Positions 32,318 to 40,288 of a stretch of DNA of 64,000 nucleotides are shown piece by piece (the stretch's first letter is position 1; the number at the start of each line of letters is the position of its first letter). Below the pieces are notes generated by a model that ran no database searches, was not told the DNA's origin, and worked only from the letters and a program-made list of their open reading frames with translations. Both the position numbers and the translations under genes were made by a program. Origin of the DNA: UBA1206 sp050953105. Its GTDB lineage: Bacteria; Bacillota; Clostridia; Oscillospirales; CAG-382. The DNA lies in contig JBMNMA010000004.1 in assembly GCA_050953105.1 (NCBI GenBank), forward strand, positions 1 through 64,000. The letters run 5' to 3'.

Positions 32318-33703
32318 TTACTTAACATAGGTGGCGCCCTTGTCTTCCATTATCTTTCTGACAAGGCGGCCGTCCACGTCTTTTGCTTTAACGCCGTTTT
32401 TAAGCATTAATGCCGCACCTATTCCCGCAGCCTCCCCGGAGGAGCGCACCGACTGCTGAACCCGCAGTGAAGACTGGGCTAAAAATTCCGAACCAAGGCA
32501 GCGGCCTGCCACAAACAGATTGTCAAACCCCTTAACCACAAGGGACTTAAAGGGTATTTCATACCAGGGCTTGCCGTCGTCCACGGGGGTAACCTTGTGG
32601 CCGTATCTTAAATTTTTGCCGTGGATATCCACCGGATAATTTGACTGGCAGAAAGCATCGTCAAACTTGCGCTTGCCAAGCAAATCCTCACTGGTCATAA
32701 CGTATTCGGTGACAATATGACGGCTTTCTCTTACGCCTACCATGGGGGCGATTTCTGAAATATAGGCGTTTTCAAAGCCCTTCATATACTTTTTATAAAA
32801 CTTCATCTGCCTTAATATGGCTTCCTTGCCGTCGGTCTGGGCCTTGGTAAGGTCAACCGCATTGGTGCCGTCCACAAATTCGAAAAATTCCGGGTTGTTG
32901 AAAGCTAAGGTGTCGTTCCGGTTGGGAAGCTGAAACACCTGCCAGTAAACCTTGTCGTCCTCGGTAAGGTCGCCTGCGGCAATGGCCTGCTTGAACAAAT
33001 CGGTTAAGGTCCAGTCGTCGGTGGCGGTGCAGGCAGCATAGGCGGTTTTACCGTCATAATGTGCCCCTTTGGAAACGCCGGTGCGTTTTAATTCCGACCT
33101 TATAAATTCGCCGAAAGCAGCAATGTCAACGCCGGAAACTATATATCTTAACGATATGGGCTGGCATTTTCCCGTTTCGGGGTTGCCCTTGGTATAATCT
33201 GCACCTGCCAGGACGGATACGTCCCCGTCACCGGTGGCATCAATGAATACCTTTCCCTCAATTACATATTCGCCGGATTTTGAAACGGTAACAATGCCTT
33301 TCACAACTCCGTTTTCGCTAATAACCCCGGAAACAAAGTGGTAATACAGCATTTTTACACCTGCCTCAAGGCAGAGCTGCTCAGAGGCGATTCGTAATAT
33401 CAGCGGGTCGAAATTCCGGCCTTCATGGTTTTCGCCGCCTATTGCTTTCATTTTTTGATTCAACAGCTTGGTGATATAGGAGCAATCTGGGTCTCCTTCG
33501 ATATGGGTGTGCATAACCGGGGTAACCAAAGCGTTTCCCGCCGTTCCGCCCACTGAACCGAATTGCTCTATAAGGATAACCTTCATCCCTTCGTTGGCTG
33601 CCGCAACGGCGGCATGAACACCTGCAGTGCCGCCCCCGCATACCACCACGTCGGCAGAAAATCTGGCCTCAACCTGCCTTGCGGGGAGTAAATAGGAACT
33701 CAT
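32318..33703 (-). CDS. FAD-dependent oxidoreductase
   Basis: The protein of 461 residues has an N-terminal dinucleotide-binding motif VVCGGGTAGVHAAVAAA followed by an acidic strand end (LIEQ). FIDATGDGDVSVLAG fits the FAD_oxidored family, and NLFVAGRCLGSEFLAQSSLR is the C-terminal FAD-binding segment. The substrate is unknown; relatives appear in carbohydrate and polyol utilisation loci. It lies between yajC and ogt in a minus-strand run, with a 40-base gap after yajC. Confidence 0.88.
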   Translation of the reverse strand: MSSYLLPARQVEARFSADVVVCGGGTAGVHAAVAAANEGMKVILIEQFGSVGGTAGNALVTPVMHTHIEGDPDCSYITKLLNQKMKAIGGENHEGRNFDPLILRIASEQLCLEAGVKMLYYHFVSGVISENGVVKGIVTVSKSGEYVIEGKVFIDATGDGDVSVLAGADYTKGNPETGKCQPISLRYIVSGVDIAAFGEFIRSELKRTGVSKGAHYDGKTAYAACTATDDWTLTDLFKQAIAAGDLTEDDKVYWQVFQLPNRNDTLAFNNPEFFEFVDGTNAVDLTKAQTDGKEAILRQMKFYKKYMKGFENAYISEIAPMVGVRESRHIVTEYVMTSEDLLGKRKFDDAFCQSNYPVDIHGKNLRYGHKVTPVDDGKPWYEIPFKSLVVKGFDNLFVAGRCLGSEFLAQSSLRVQQSVRSSGEAAGIGAALMLKNGVKAKDVDGRLVRKIMEDKGATYVK

Positions 33704-33743
33704 AACAACACCTTTGCCTTTCTTTATATTTAAAGGCTGAAAT

Positions 33744-34079
33744 TTATTCAGCCTTTTGTTCTATTGAGCGAACCGCCCATTTTTGAATTTGAATTCTGGT
33801 TTTGTCGCCGCTGGTTTCGATAAGGATGTCATTATCCCTTACCATTATAACAACGCCTACAATCCCGCCGATGGTGGTTATAACGTCCCCGCGTTCAACC
33901 GACTCACGCATTGCCTCGGTTTCTTTCTGCTGCTTCTTCTGGGGACGTAAAAGCAAAAAGTAAAATACGCCGATGAGTATTACAAAGGGCAATAACATTG
34001 ATACTATTGACCAAATGGGATTGGCTGTTCCGGTATCGGCTCCGGATGTTTCAAGCAACTGGATAAGCTTAACGAGCAT
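33744..34079 (-). CDS. yajC: Preprotein translocase accessory subunit YajC
   Basis: The protein has 111 residues with one membrane helix (about 25-46) that leads into the characteristic LRPQKKQQKE sequence, then a small SH3-like domain (GDVITTIGGIVGVVIMV). YajC associates with SecDF and the Sec translocon. The ATG at 34079 has AGGAAAGGA upstream, whereas the longer frame from 34100 would start inside ymdB. secD and secF are not in the window. Confidence 0.92.
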   Translation of the reverse strand: MLVKLIQLLETSGADTGTANPIWSIVSMLLPFVILIGVFYFLLLRPQKKQQKETEAMRESVERGDVITTIGGIVGVVIMVRDNDILIETSGDKTRIQIQKWAVRSIEQKAE

Positions 34080-34092
34080 ATGAATTCCTTTC

Positions 34093-34887
34093 CTAATCAA
34101 TCTTAATTCTTTTTATTGTCACACACCGTTTGGTTGTTAAATTCACCTCAAACAACACGCCGTTGATTTCGGCTTTTCCCGTAACCTTTTCAAAGCGTTC
34201 GTGGACACCGGTAACGAATTTTTTTATCACCGGCTCTGCCTTTACCCCTAAAACAGTTCCCTCCCGTATGCCGCACATGCCTATATCGGTTATATAGCCT
34301 GTCCCGTTGGGGAGTATGGTTTCGTCTGCGGTGGGAACATGGGTATGAGTGCCGTAAATGCAATGTATCTTTCCGTCAAACCAAAGGCCAAAGGCAATTT
34401 TTTCGCTGGTGGCCTCGGCATGTATATCCGCCACGGCAAGGTCGTATTTACCCTCGTTTTCCCTTAATATCCTCTCGGCGGACATAAAGGGATTGTCCGC
34501 CGGGGACATAAACACCTGACCTATAACGTTTAAAACCAGTATTTTTATCCCCGGCTTGCCGTCGATAATGGTGTATCCCTTTCCGGGACTAAGGGGAGGG
34601 AGGTTGGCGGGGCGTAAAAGCCGGTCCGATTCCTCAAGCATGGGGTATATTTCCCTTAATGTAAGGGTATGATTGCCGCCGGTTATTACGTCGGCCCCCC
34701 CGTCAAGGATAGCTTTGGCCGATGCTAGGTCAAGTCCGTTGTAGTCGGAGGAATTTTCCCCGTTAACAAGGACTATGTCGGCGTTATGGGCTGCTTTTAT
34801 TTTATACAGCTCGCCAGTTACCCTTTCAACCCCCGATTTTCCCACCACGTCACCTATGGCAAGAATACGGATAATGTTATTTTGCAT
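34093..34887 (-). CDS. ymdB: YmdB-type metallophosphoesterase
   Basis: The protein has 264 residues from the ATG at 34887, which overlaps the rny stop by 11 bases. Metal-binding motifs of the family are visible: GDVVGKSG, VNGENSS, GGNHT, DIHAEATSE and YGTHTHVPTAD. YmdB of Bacillus is a phosphodiesterase with activity on 2',3'- and 3',5'-cyclic nucleotides, affecting biofilm and motility choices. The rny-ymdB order is conserved in Firmicutes. The residue after GGNHT, usually Trp, is Leu here. A GTG at 34908 is an alternative start. Confidence 0.93.
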   Translation of the reverse strand: MQNNIIRILAIGDVVGKSGVERVTGELYKIKAAHNADIVLVNGENSSDYNGLDLASAKAILDGGADVITGGNHTLTLREIYPMLEESDRLLRPANLPPLSPGKGYTIIDGKPGIKILVLNVIGQVFMSPADNPFMSAERILRENEGKYDLAVADIHAEATSEKIAFGLWFDGKIHCIYGTHTHVPTADETILPNGTGYITDIGMCGIREGTVLGVKAEPVIKKFVTGVHERFEKVTGKAEINGVLFEVNLTTKRCVTIKRIKID

Positions 34888-36427
34888 ATTCAAAGGCTCT
34901 TGTTTCACGTATCATATGAATTTTAATCTGTCCGGGGTATTCAAGCTCGGATTCTATCTTCTTGGAAATATCCCGGGCCAGGAATACCATCTTGTCGTCG
35001 GTAACCTCATCGGGCTTAACCATTATGCGGATTTCCCGACCTGCCTGTATGGCAAAGGATTTTTCAATTCCCTCAAAGGAATTGGCGATTTCTTCAAGTT
35101 TCTGAAGGCGTTTGATATAGTTTTCAAGATTTTCACGCCGTGCGCCGGGACGGGCTGCCGATATGGCGTCTGCCGCCTGGACGATAACCGAAATATATGT
35201 TGAAGGCTCCACATCCCCGTGGTGGGATTCTATAGCGTGGATAACCTCTTTGTGTTCCCGGTATTTTTTAGCCAGCTCTACGCCTATGGCCACATGGCTG
35301 CCGTCAACTTCGTGTGTCATGGCTTTGCCTATGTCATGAAGCAGGCCTGCCCGTTTGGCAAGGTTGGCGTCAAGGCCGAGTTCTGATGCAATCATGCCGG
35401 AAATCAAGGCAACTTCCACCGAATGGCGAAGCACGTTCTGGCCGTAGCTGGTGCGGAATTTCAGCCTGCCAAGGAGTTTAACCAGTTCGTGATTAAGGCC
35501 GTGGACCCCTGTTTCAAAGGTGGCCTGCTCGCCTTCACGCTTGACAATGGCTTCAACTTCCTTTTTGGACTTTTCAACCATTTCCTCAATTCTTGCCGGA
35601 TGAATCCGTCCGTCAGATATAAGCTTTTCAAGGGTAAGTCTTGCAACTTCCCGTCTTATGGGATCAAAGGTGGATATGGTTATGGCCTCGGGAGTGTCGT
35701 CTATAATAAGGTCAACCCCGGTCAGGGTTTCGATAGAACGGATATTCCGTCCTTCACGGCCTATTATTCTGCCCTTCATTTCGTCGTTGGGAAGGTCAAC
35801 CACCGATATGGTGGCTTCGGCAACCGAGTCGGAGGCGCAGCGCTGAATGGCAAGGGTTATAATTTCTTTTGCCTTTTCGTCTGCGGATTCTTTTAGTTCT
35901 TTTTCAATGTCCGAAAGTTTTTGAGCCATTTCATGACGGGTTTCGTCCTCTACCCGGCGTAAAAGCTCGGCCTTTGCATCCTCGGTGGAAAATGAAGCGA
36001 TTTTTTGCAGTTCATCAAGCTGGTTTTGCTTTATGCCTTCGATTTCAAGGCGGATATTTTCGTTTTGTTTGATTTTTTCGTTTAAAAGCTCCTCTTTTTT
36101 GTCTAAAGACTCCATTTTGTGGTCGAGGTGCTCTTCCTTTTGCATAATCCGCTTTTCAAGGCGCTGTAAGTCGTTTCTTCTTTCTCTCAGTTCTCTTTCG
36201 TTTTCGTTTTTAATTCTTAATGCTTCTTCTTTGGCTTCGATTATAGCCTCTTTTTTCTTGGTTTCTGCGGTCTTTTCAGCCTCGTCTATAAGACGCTTGG
36301 CTTCCACCTCCGCCGACTTGATTGTCTTTTCGGCAACCTTTTTTCTGAAAACAATTCCGGCATAAAAAGCAATAATGGCAACGACAATAACAATAGCCGA
36401 AACTATAAGGTATTCAACAAGACCCAT
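34877..36427 (-). CDS. rny: Ribonuclease Y
   Basis: The protein has 516 residues. An N-terminal membrane helix (about 5-27) is followed by a long coiled coil (about 30-200), a KH RNA-binding domain (GRIIGREGRNIRSIE) and an HD domain with LLHDIGKAM and HHGD. RNase Y starts decay and processing of many mRNAs at the membrane. The start is decided by AGGAGG upstream of 36427, and the promoter is at 36563-36591. It leads the ymdB-yajC cluster. Confidence 0.97.
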   Translation of the reverse strand: MGLVEYLIVSAIVIVVAIIAFYAGIVFRKKVAEKTIKSAEVEAKRLIDEAEKTAETKKKEAIIEAKEEALRIKNENERELRERRNDLQRLEKRIMQKEEHLDHKMESLDKKEELLNEKIKQNENIRLEIEGIKQNQLDELQKIASFSTEDAKAELLRRVEDETRHEMAQKLSDIEKELKESADEKAKEIITLAIQRCASDSVAEATISVVDLPNDEMKGRIIGREGRNIRSIETLTGVDLIIDDTPEAITISTFDPIRREVARLTLEKLISDGRIHPARIEEMVEKSKKEVEAIVKREGEQATFETGVHGLNHELVKLLGRLKFRTSYGQNVLRHSVEVALISGMIASELGLDANLAKRAGLLHDIGKAMTHEVDGSHVAIGVELAKKYREHKEVIHAIESHHGDVEPSTYISVIVQAADAISAARPGARRENLENYIKRLQKLEEIANSFEGIEKSFAIQAGREIRIMVKPDEVTDDKMVFLARDISKKIESELEYPGQIKIHMIRETRAFEYAK

Positions 36428-36562
36428 AGATTTTTAATGTCCTCCTTGGTATATATTAAATCCATGTCTCCCGCCCTTCGGTATACAGCATATATTAAAT
36501 TATAATCTATATAAATCAAGTGCTTTATACATATATAAGCGGTAAACATATGATATTAAGAT

Positions 36563-36591
36563 ATTATACACCACCATAATAAAGCTGTCCA
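36563..36591 (-). promoter_or_regulatory. Promoter of the rny operon
   Basis: TGGACA (36586-36591) is followed after 17 bases by TATAAT (36563-36568) on the minus strand. This leaves a leader of about 130 bases. Confidence 0.7.
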
Positions 36592-36714
36592 GTAAAATAA
36601 CATAATTTTAATAAAATTTACATTTATACTAAAAATTCAGACCAAAACAGGCAGAAAAATTTGAGTTTGCTTATAAAAAATACATAGTCTCTTAAGCCGC
36701 CGGCGGCAAATAAA

Positions 36715-36740
36715 AAGAAAAAACCCGGTAAAACCGGGTT
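36715..36740 (-). terminator. Intrinsic terminator of ackA
   Basis: On the minus strand AACCCGGT pairs with ACCGGGTT, followed by a T-run (A-run on the plus strand at 36715-36723). Confidence 0.85.
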
Positions 36741-36747
36741 CTTTGCG

Positions 36748-37962
36748 TTAGTTTGCAAAATGCTTTTTATAAACTTCCATGGTGTCGGAAGCGATAAGCA
36801 GCTCCTCGTTGGTTTGGATAAGGAATACCTTAACCTTTGAGTCGGGGGTGGATATAAGGCCGGGTTCGGGGAGCTTTTTGCCCATTTCGTTGCGTTCGGG
36901 GTCAATTTTAACTCCCAGATAATCCATATCGGCACATACGTCAGCACGCAGCTGAGGGTTGTTTTCGCCTATGCCGGCGGTGAATATAATGGAGTCAACC
37001 CCGTTTAGCGAGGCGGCATAGGCGCCTATATATTTCTTAATATCGTAAATCAAGATATCATAAGCCAGTTTTGCCCTTTGATTGCCGGATTCCATGGCGT
37101 TGGTAACCTCCCGCATGTCCGGGGAAACGCCGGAAACACCAAGCAAACCGCACTTTTTGTTCATCCAGTTTTGCATGTCCTTGGGGGGAATGTTTTCCTT
37201 TTCCATGATAAAGGGAATTATCGCCGGGTCAACTCCGCCGCAGCGGGAACCCATGATAATGCCGTCAAGGGGGGTAAAGCCCATGCTGGTGTCAATTACC
37301 TTGCCGTCCTTTATGGCGGTAATAGACGAACCGTTGCCTAAATGGCAGGAAATTATTTTTGTCCCCTCAGCCTTGCCGCCCATGTATTCTATGCATTTTT
37401 GGGAAACATATCTATGGCTGGTTCCGTGGAAACCGTAGCGGCGGATGGAGTATTTTTCATACAGCTCATAGGGAATGGGGTAAATGTATGCCTTTTCGGG
37501 CATTGTCTGGTGGAATGCGGTGTCTATAACCAGCACCTGGGGGGTGTTGGGCATAACCTCCATGCAGCCCCTTATGCCAAGCAGATGGGGAACGGTGTGG
37601 AGGGGAGCAAGGTCAATACACTGCTCTAACTTTTGAAGAACTTCGTCGTTCACCATAACCGATTCCACAAGCCAGGGGCCGCCCTGAACTATCCGGTGCC
37701 CCACGGCGGAAATCTGATCCATTGACTTTATACATCCGTGTTCGGGATTTATAAGTGCATCGACGACCATTTTTGTCGCCTCGGCATGGGTGGGAATGTC
37801 GGTTTTAACCTCAAACAGCTTTCCCATTGACTCATGCTTCATTTTACCTCCGGGTATGCCTATACATTCGCATATCCCCTTGGCCTTAACTTCTTTTGCG
37901 TCCATATCGAAAAGCTGGTATTTTAACGACGAGCTTCCCGCATTAACGACGAGAATAAACAT
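36748..37962 (-). CDS. ackA: Acetate kinase
   Basis: The protein has 404 residues and interconverts acetyl phosphate plus ADP with acetate plus ATP, the final step of acetate fermentation. It shows the family motifs NAGSSSLKYQLF at the start, YGFHGTSHRYV, and the GNGSS and GGVD segments. The ATG at 37962 has AAAGGAG upstream; the longer frame from 38034 crosses the leader. The pta gene is not next to it. The promoter (38045-38073) overlaps that of the divergent tmcAL. Confidence 0.97.
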   Translation of the reverse strand: MFILVVNAGSSSLKYQLFDMDAKEVKAKGICECIGIPGGKMKHESMGKLFEVKTDIPTHAEATKMVVDALINPEHGCIKSMDQISAVGHRIVQGGPWLVESVMVNDEVLQKLEQCIDLAPLHTVPHLLGIRGCMEVMPNTPQVLVIDTAFHQTMPEKAYIYPIPYELYEKYSIRRYGFHGTSHRYVSQKCIEYMGGKAEGTKIISCHLGNGSSITAIKDGKVIDTSMGFTPLDGIIMGSRCGGVDPAIIPFIMEKENIPPKDMQNWMNKKCGLLGVSGVSPDMREVTNAMESGNQRAKLAYDILIYDIKKYIGAYAASLNGVDSIIFTAGIGENNPQLRADVCADMDYLGVKIDPERNEMGKKLPEPGLISTPDSKVKVFLIQTNEELLIASDTMEVYKKHFAN

Positions 37963-38023
37963 TTTTTTTGCTCCTTTATATATACAAATAATTTGCAGCG
38001 TATTAAAATTGACAAAAACTTCC

Positions 38024-38052
38024 TTGACTTTCAAAGCCTCGGATATTATACT
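38024..38052 (+). promoter_or_regulatory. Promoter of tmcAL
   Basis: TTGACT (38024-38029) is followed after 17 bases by TATACT (38047-38052). Its -10 element overlaps the -10 of the opposing ackA promoter. Confidence 0.65.
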
Positions 38053-38073
38053 TCAAGTATAATCAAAATGCAA
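38045..38073 (-). promoter_or_regulatory. Promoter of ackA
   Basis: On the minus strand TTGCAT (38068-38073) is followed after 17 bases by TATAAT (38045-38050). It overlaps the tmcAL promoter, so the two probably compete for RNA polymerase. Confidence 0.75.
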
Positions 38074-38147
38074 GTTTTTTACACCAAAAAAATTCAATTT
38101 ATTAACTTTGATTTATATTTTAACATTTTAAATGAGGAAAAGTAAAT

Positions 38148-39287
38148 ATGTCGACGGTTTTTGTCATTTCCGAATTCAATCCCTTCCATCACGGACATAA
38201 ATATCTTATAGATACCCTCCACAAGGATTTCGACACGGTGGTATGCGTCATGTCGGGCAACTCGGTTCAGAGGGGAGAGATAGCCTGCGCCGAAAAATAC
38301 ACCAGGGCAAAAATCGCCATTCAAAACGGAGCGAACCTGGTAATCGAGCTTCCTTTCCCCTTTTGCTCCCTTGCCGCATCGGAATTTGCCAAGGCGGGGG
38401 TTTTTTTGTCAAACGCCCTCGGCTGCAACCACCTTGCCTTCGGCGTCGAGGCTGAAGGTGAGGATGTAATCAAGGCCGCAGAAATATTATACGACAAAAC
38501 CAAAATATCCAACTATATAAAGCTCCACCCTAAGCTTTCCTACCCCAAGGCCGCCCTTGAAATGTTAAAAGAAGAATTTAAAGACAACGCCGGCATGATA
38601 GAAAAACCCAACAATATTTTAGGCGCAGAATATATAAATGCCATCAGAACATGGAAATTTGACATAAAACCCGTGTTTATCCATCGGGAAAAGGAGTTTG
38701 CATCCTCGTCGCTAATAAGAAAAGTTTTATTAGAGGACTTTGAAAAAGGGCTTTCAATGCTCCCGGATGAAACAAAAAATATTTTAAAAGACCAAAAGCC
38801 GTGGGACATGGCAAGGCTTGACGGGGCAATTATTGCCGCAATAAGAAAAACCAAGGGTGAAGGGGATTATTACGGCATAGATTCGGGTGCTTTCAAAAAA
38901 ATTTATTCCGCATCCCTTGTGTCATCATCTGTTAAGGAGATTTGCGAAAAAAGCGTATCTACCAATCTCACCTACGCCCGCATCCGCCGGACGCTGCTTT
39001 ATGTCTTGTTAGGGGTGGGCAAGGAATACCGGGCAAGGGGTAAAAACACCAAAACCCCGTCCTATGCCCTTGTCCTTGCCGCCGATAAAACCGGCAGGGA
39101 ATACCTTTCAAAAGAAAAGAAAAACTTTTTAGTTCCGGTTATAACAAAGCCTGCCGATTATATAAAAGAAAGCGAAAGCGTAAGAAGCGACTTTGAATTT
39201 TCCCTTACCGCCGACCGGGTGCTTTCCATTGCCTCGGCCAACAGCGGCGAATATAATCCCCTTAAGATGACTCCGTTTATGAAATGA
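38148..39287 (+). CDS. tmcAL: tRNA(Met) cytidine acetate ligase (TmcAL/YlbM)
   Basis: The protein has 379 residues. The nucleotidyltransferase core carries EFNPFHHGHKYLI with the HxGH signature, then MSGNSVQRGE, and a conserved second ATP-site segment near SSLIRK. TmcAL makes N4-acetylcytidine at the wobble position of elongator tRNA-Met from acetate and ATP. GAGGAAAAG precedes the ATG. It faces ackA across a shared promoter region, so a producer and a consumer of acetate are neighbours. It is followed after 8 bases by a lipoprotein gene. Confidence 0.93.
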   Translation: MSTVFVISEFNPFHHGHKYLIDTLHKDFDTVVCVMSGNSVQRGEIACAEKYTRAKIAIQNGANLVIELPFPFCSLAASEFAKAGVFLSNALGCNHLAFGVEAEGEDVIKAAEILYDKTKISNYIKLHPKLSYPKAALEMLKEEFKDNAGMIEKPNNILGAEYINAIRTWKFDIKPVFIHREKEFASSSLIRKVLLEDFEKGLSMLPDETKNILKDQKPWDMARLDGAIIAAIRKTKGEGDYYGIDSGAFKKIYSASLVSSSVKEICEKSVSTNLTYARIRRTLLYVLLGVGKEYRARGKNTKTPSYALVLAADKTGREYLSKEKKNFLVPVITKPADYIKESESVRSDFEFSLTADRVLSIASANSGEYNPLKMTPFMK

Positions 39288-39295
39288 GGTAGAAT

Positions 39296-40189
39296 ATGAA
39301 AAGACTGCTTTTGCCGTTACTGTTGTGCCTTGTTACATTAGCCTTGTTTTCCTGCGGGGCCATAAAACCCCGGAATCATAACAGTAATCCCCACGAATCG
39401 GGATACGAGGCATCTGATATAACAGATGAAACGTCAAAAGAAGAACTAATACCATATATCCGTGTTTTCGGCGAATATGATATGGAATTCGACTATACCA
39501 AATACCTTGATAAACTGGGGGAAAAATACGGACAGGCAGGCAATCTTATAAAGGGTAAAAACGACGACTACGAGTTTTATGTAGGCAGCTTTGACAACAC
39601 CTATGCCACCGAAAGGGACAGTTTAAGTATTCCCTGCCGGATAATTATATATGATAACAGCCAAAAGGCTAAAGAATATTTTAAAGAAGAAATTGCAGTT
39701 TACCACCCTGCGCTTAAACCCTTTGAATCAATAATAAGAATAGGAAAAGTGGTTTATCAGGGCTATTCGGGTTTTGTTGCTGATGTGGCAGGCTTAGCCG
39801 GCATTGAGGTTCCCGAAACAGTAAACGTCAAACGCAATGAAACACAAAGCGAAATAACGCTAAATTGCAGCAGCGAAAGCCTTGTTTCCGCCCTAACCCA
39901 AAAGGGATGCACTTTTTACAAAAGCAATTGGGTTAAAATAGACGACGACAGATATTCTTCAACGGTGGAACCTTATGTCTGCATAACCCCCTCGGGGCAG
40001 GCGTTTGTTATAAATATTTGCAATCCTGTAATGTCGTCTATGCTTATAAATATCATTCGCAACGTCATTAGGGATATGGAACCGCCCGAAAATATGTTGG
40101 ACGTTTGTTATTACTATACCTACGACGGCATTGTAATAATGGGAACTAAACCCTATACCGACGACCTGATTGATTTGATAAACGGTTAA
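39296..40189 (+). CDS. Lipoprotein of unknown function
   Basis: The 297-residue protein has a type II signal peptide with lipobox LFSC (Cys20), so it should be tethered to the outer face of the membrane. A polar Asn/Ser/Glu linker (about 25-50) leads to two mixed alpha/beta domains without motifs I recognise. It is probably cotranscribed with tmcAL (8-base gap), though the pairing suggests no function. A very strong terminator follows. Confidence 0.75.
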   Translation: MKRLLLPLLLCLVTLALFSCGAIKPRNHNSNPHESGYEASDITDETSKEELIPYIRVFGEYDMEFDYTKYLDKLGEKYGQAGNLIKGKNDDYEFYVGSFDNTYATERDSLSIPCRIIIYDNSQKAKEYFKEEIAVYHPALKPFESIIRIGKVVYQGYSGFVADVAGLAGIEVPETVNVKRNETQSEITLNCSSESLVSALTQKGCTFYKSNWVKIDDDRYSSTVEPYVCITPSGQAFVINICNPVMSSMLINIIRNVIRDMEPPENMLDVCYYYTYDGIVIMGTKPYTDDLIDLING

Positions 40190-40200
40190 ACTTAAAAACA

Positions 40201-40240
40201 AAAGACAAAAGCCGCACAAAATGCGGCTTTTGTCTTTGAT
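40201..40240. terminator. Strong bidirectional terminator
   Basis: A 16-pair perfect stem, AAAGACAAAAGCCGCA with TGCGGCTTTTGTCTTT around CAAAA. It separates the lipoprotein gene from the convergent macroglobulin-like gene. Confidence 0.93.
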
Positions 40241-40288
40241 AACGGGAAAAGAAGGGAGTGGAAGTATATATATAGGAGGAGGAAAAAG

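Larger units (their letters stand above)
36428..36747. other. Intergenic region between rny and ackA
   Basis: About 320 bases without a gene. It holds the rny promoter (36563-36591), a long AT-rich rny leader, an AT-rich featureless stretch (36600-36700) and the ackA terminator (36715-36740). I see no small ORF with a ribosome binding site and no tRNA-like fold. Confidence 0.6.
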
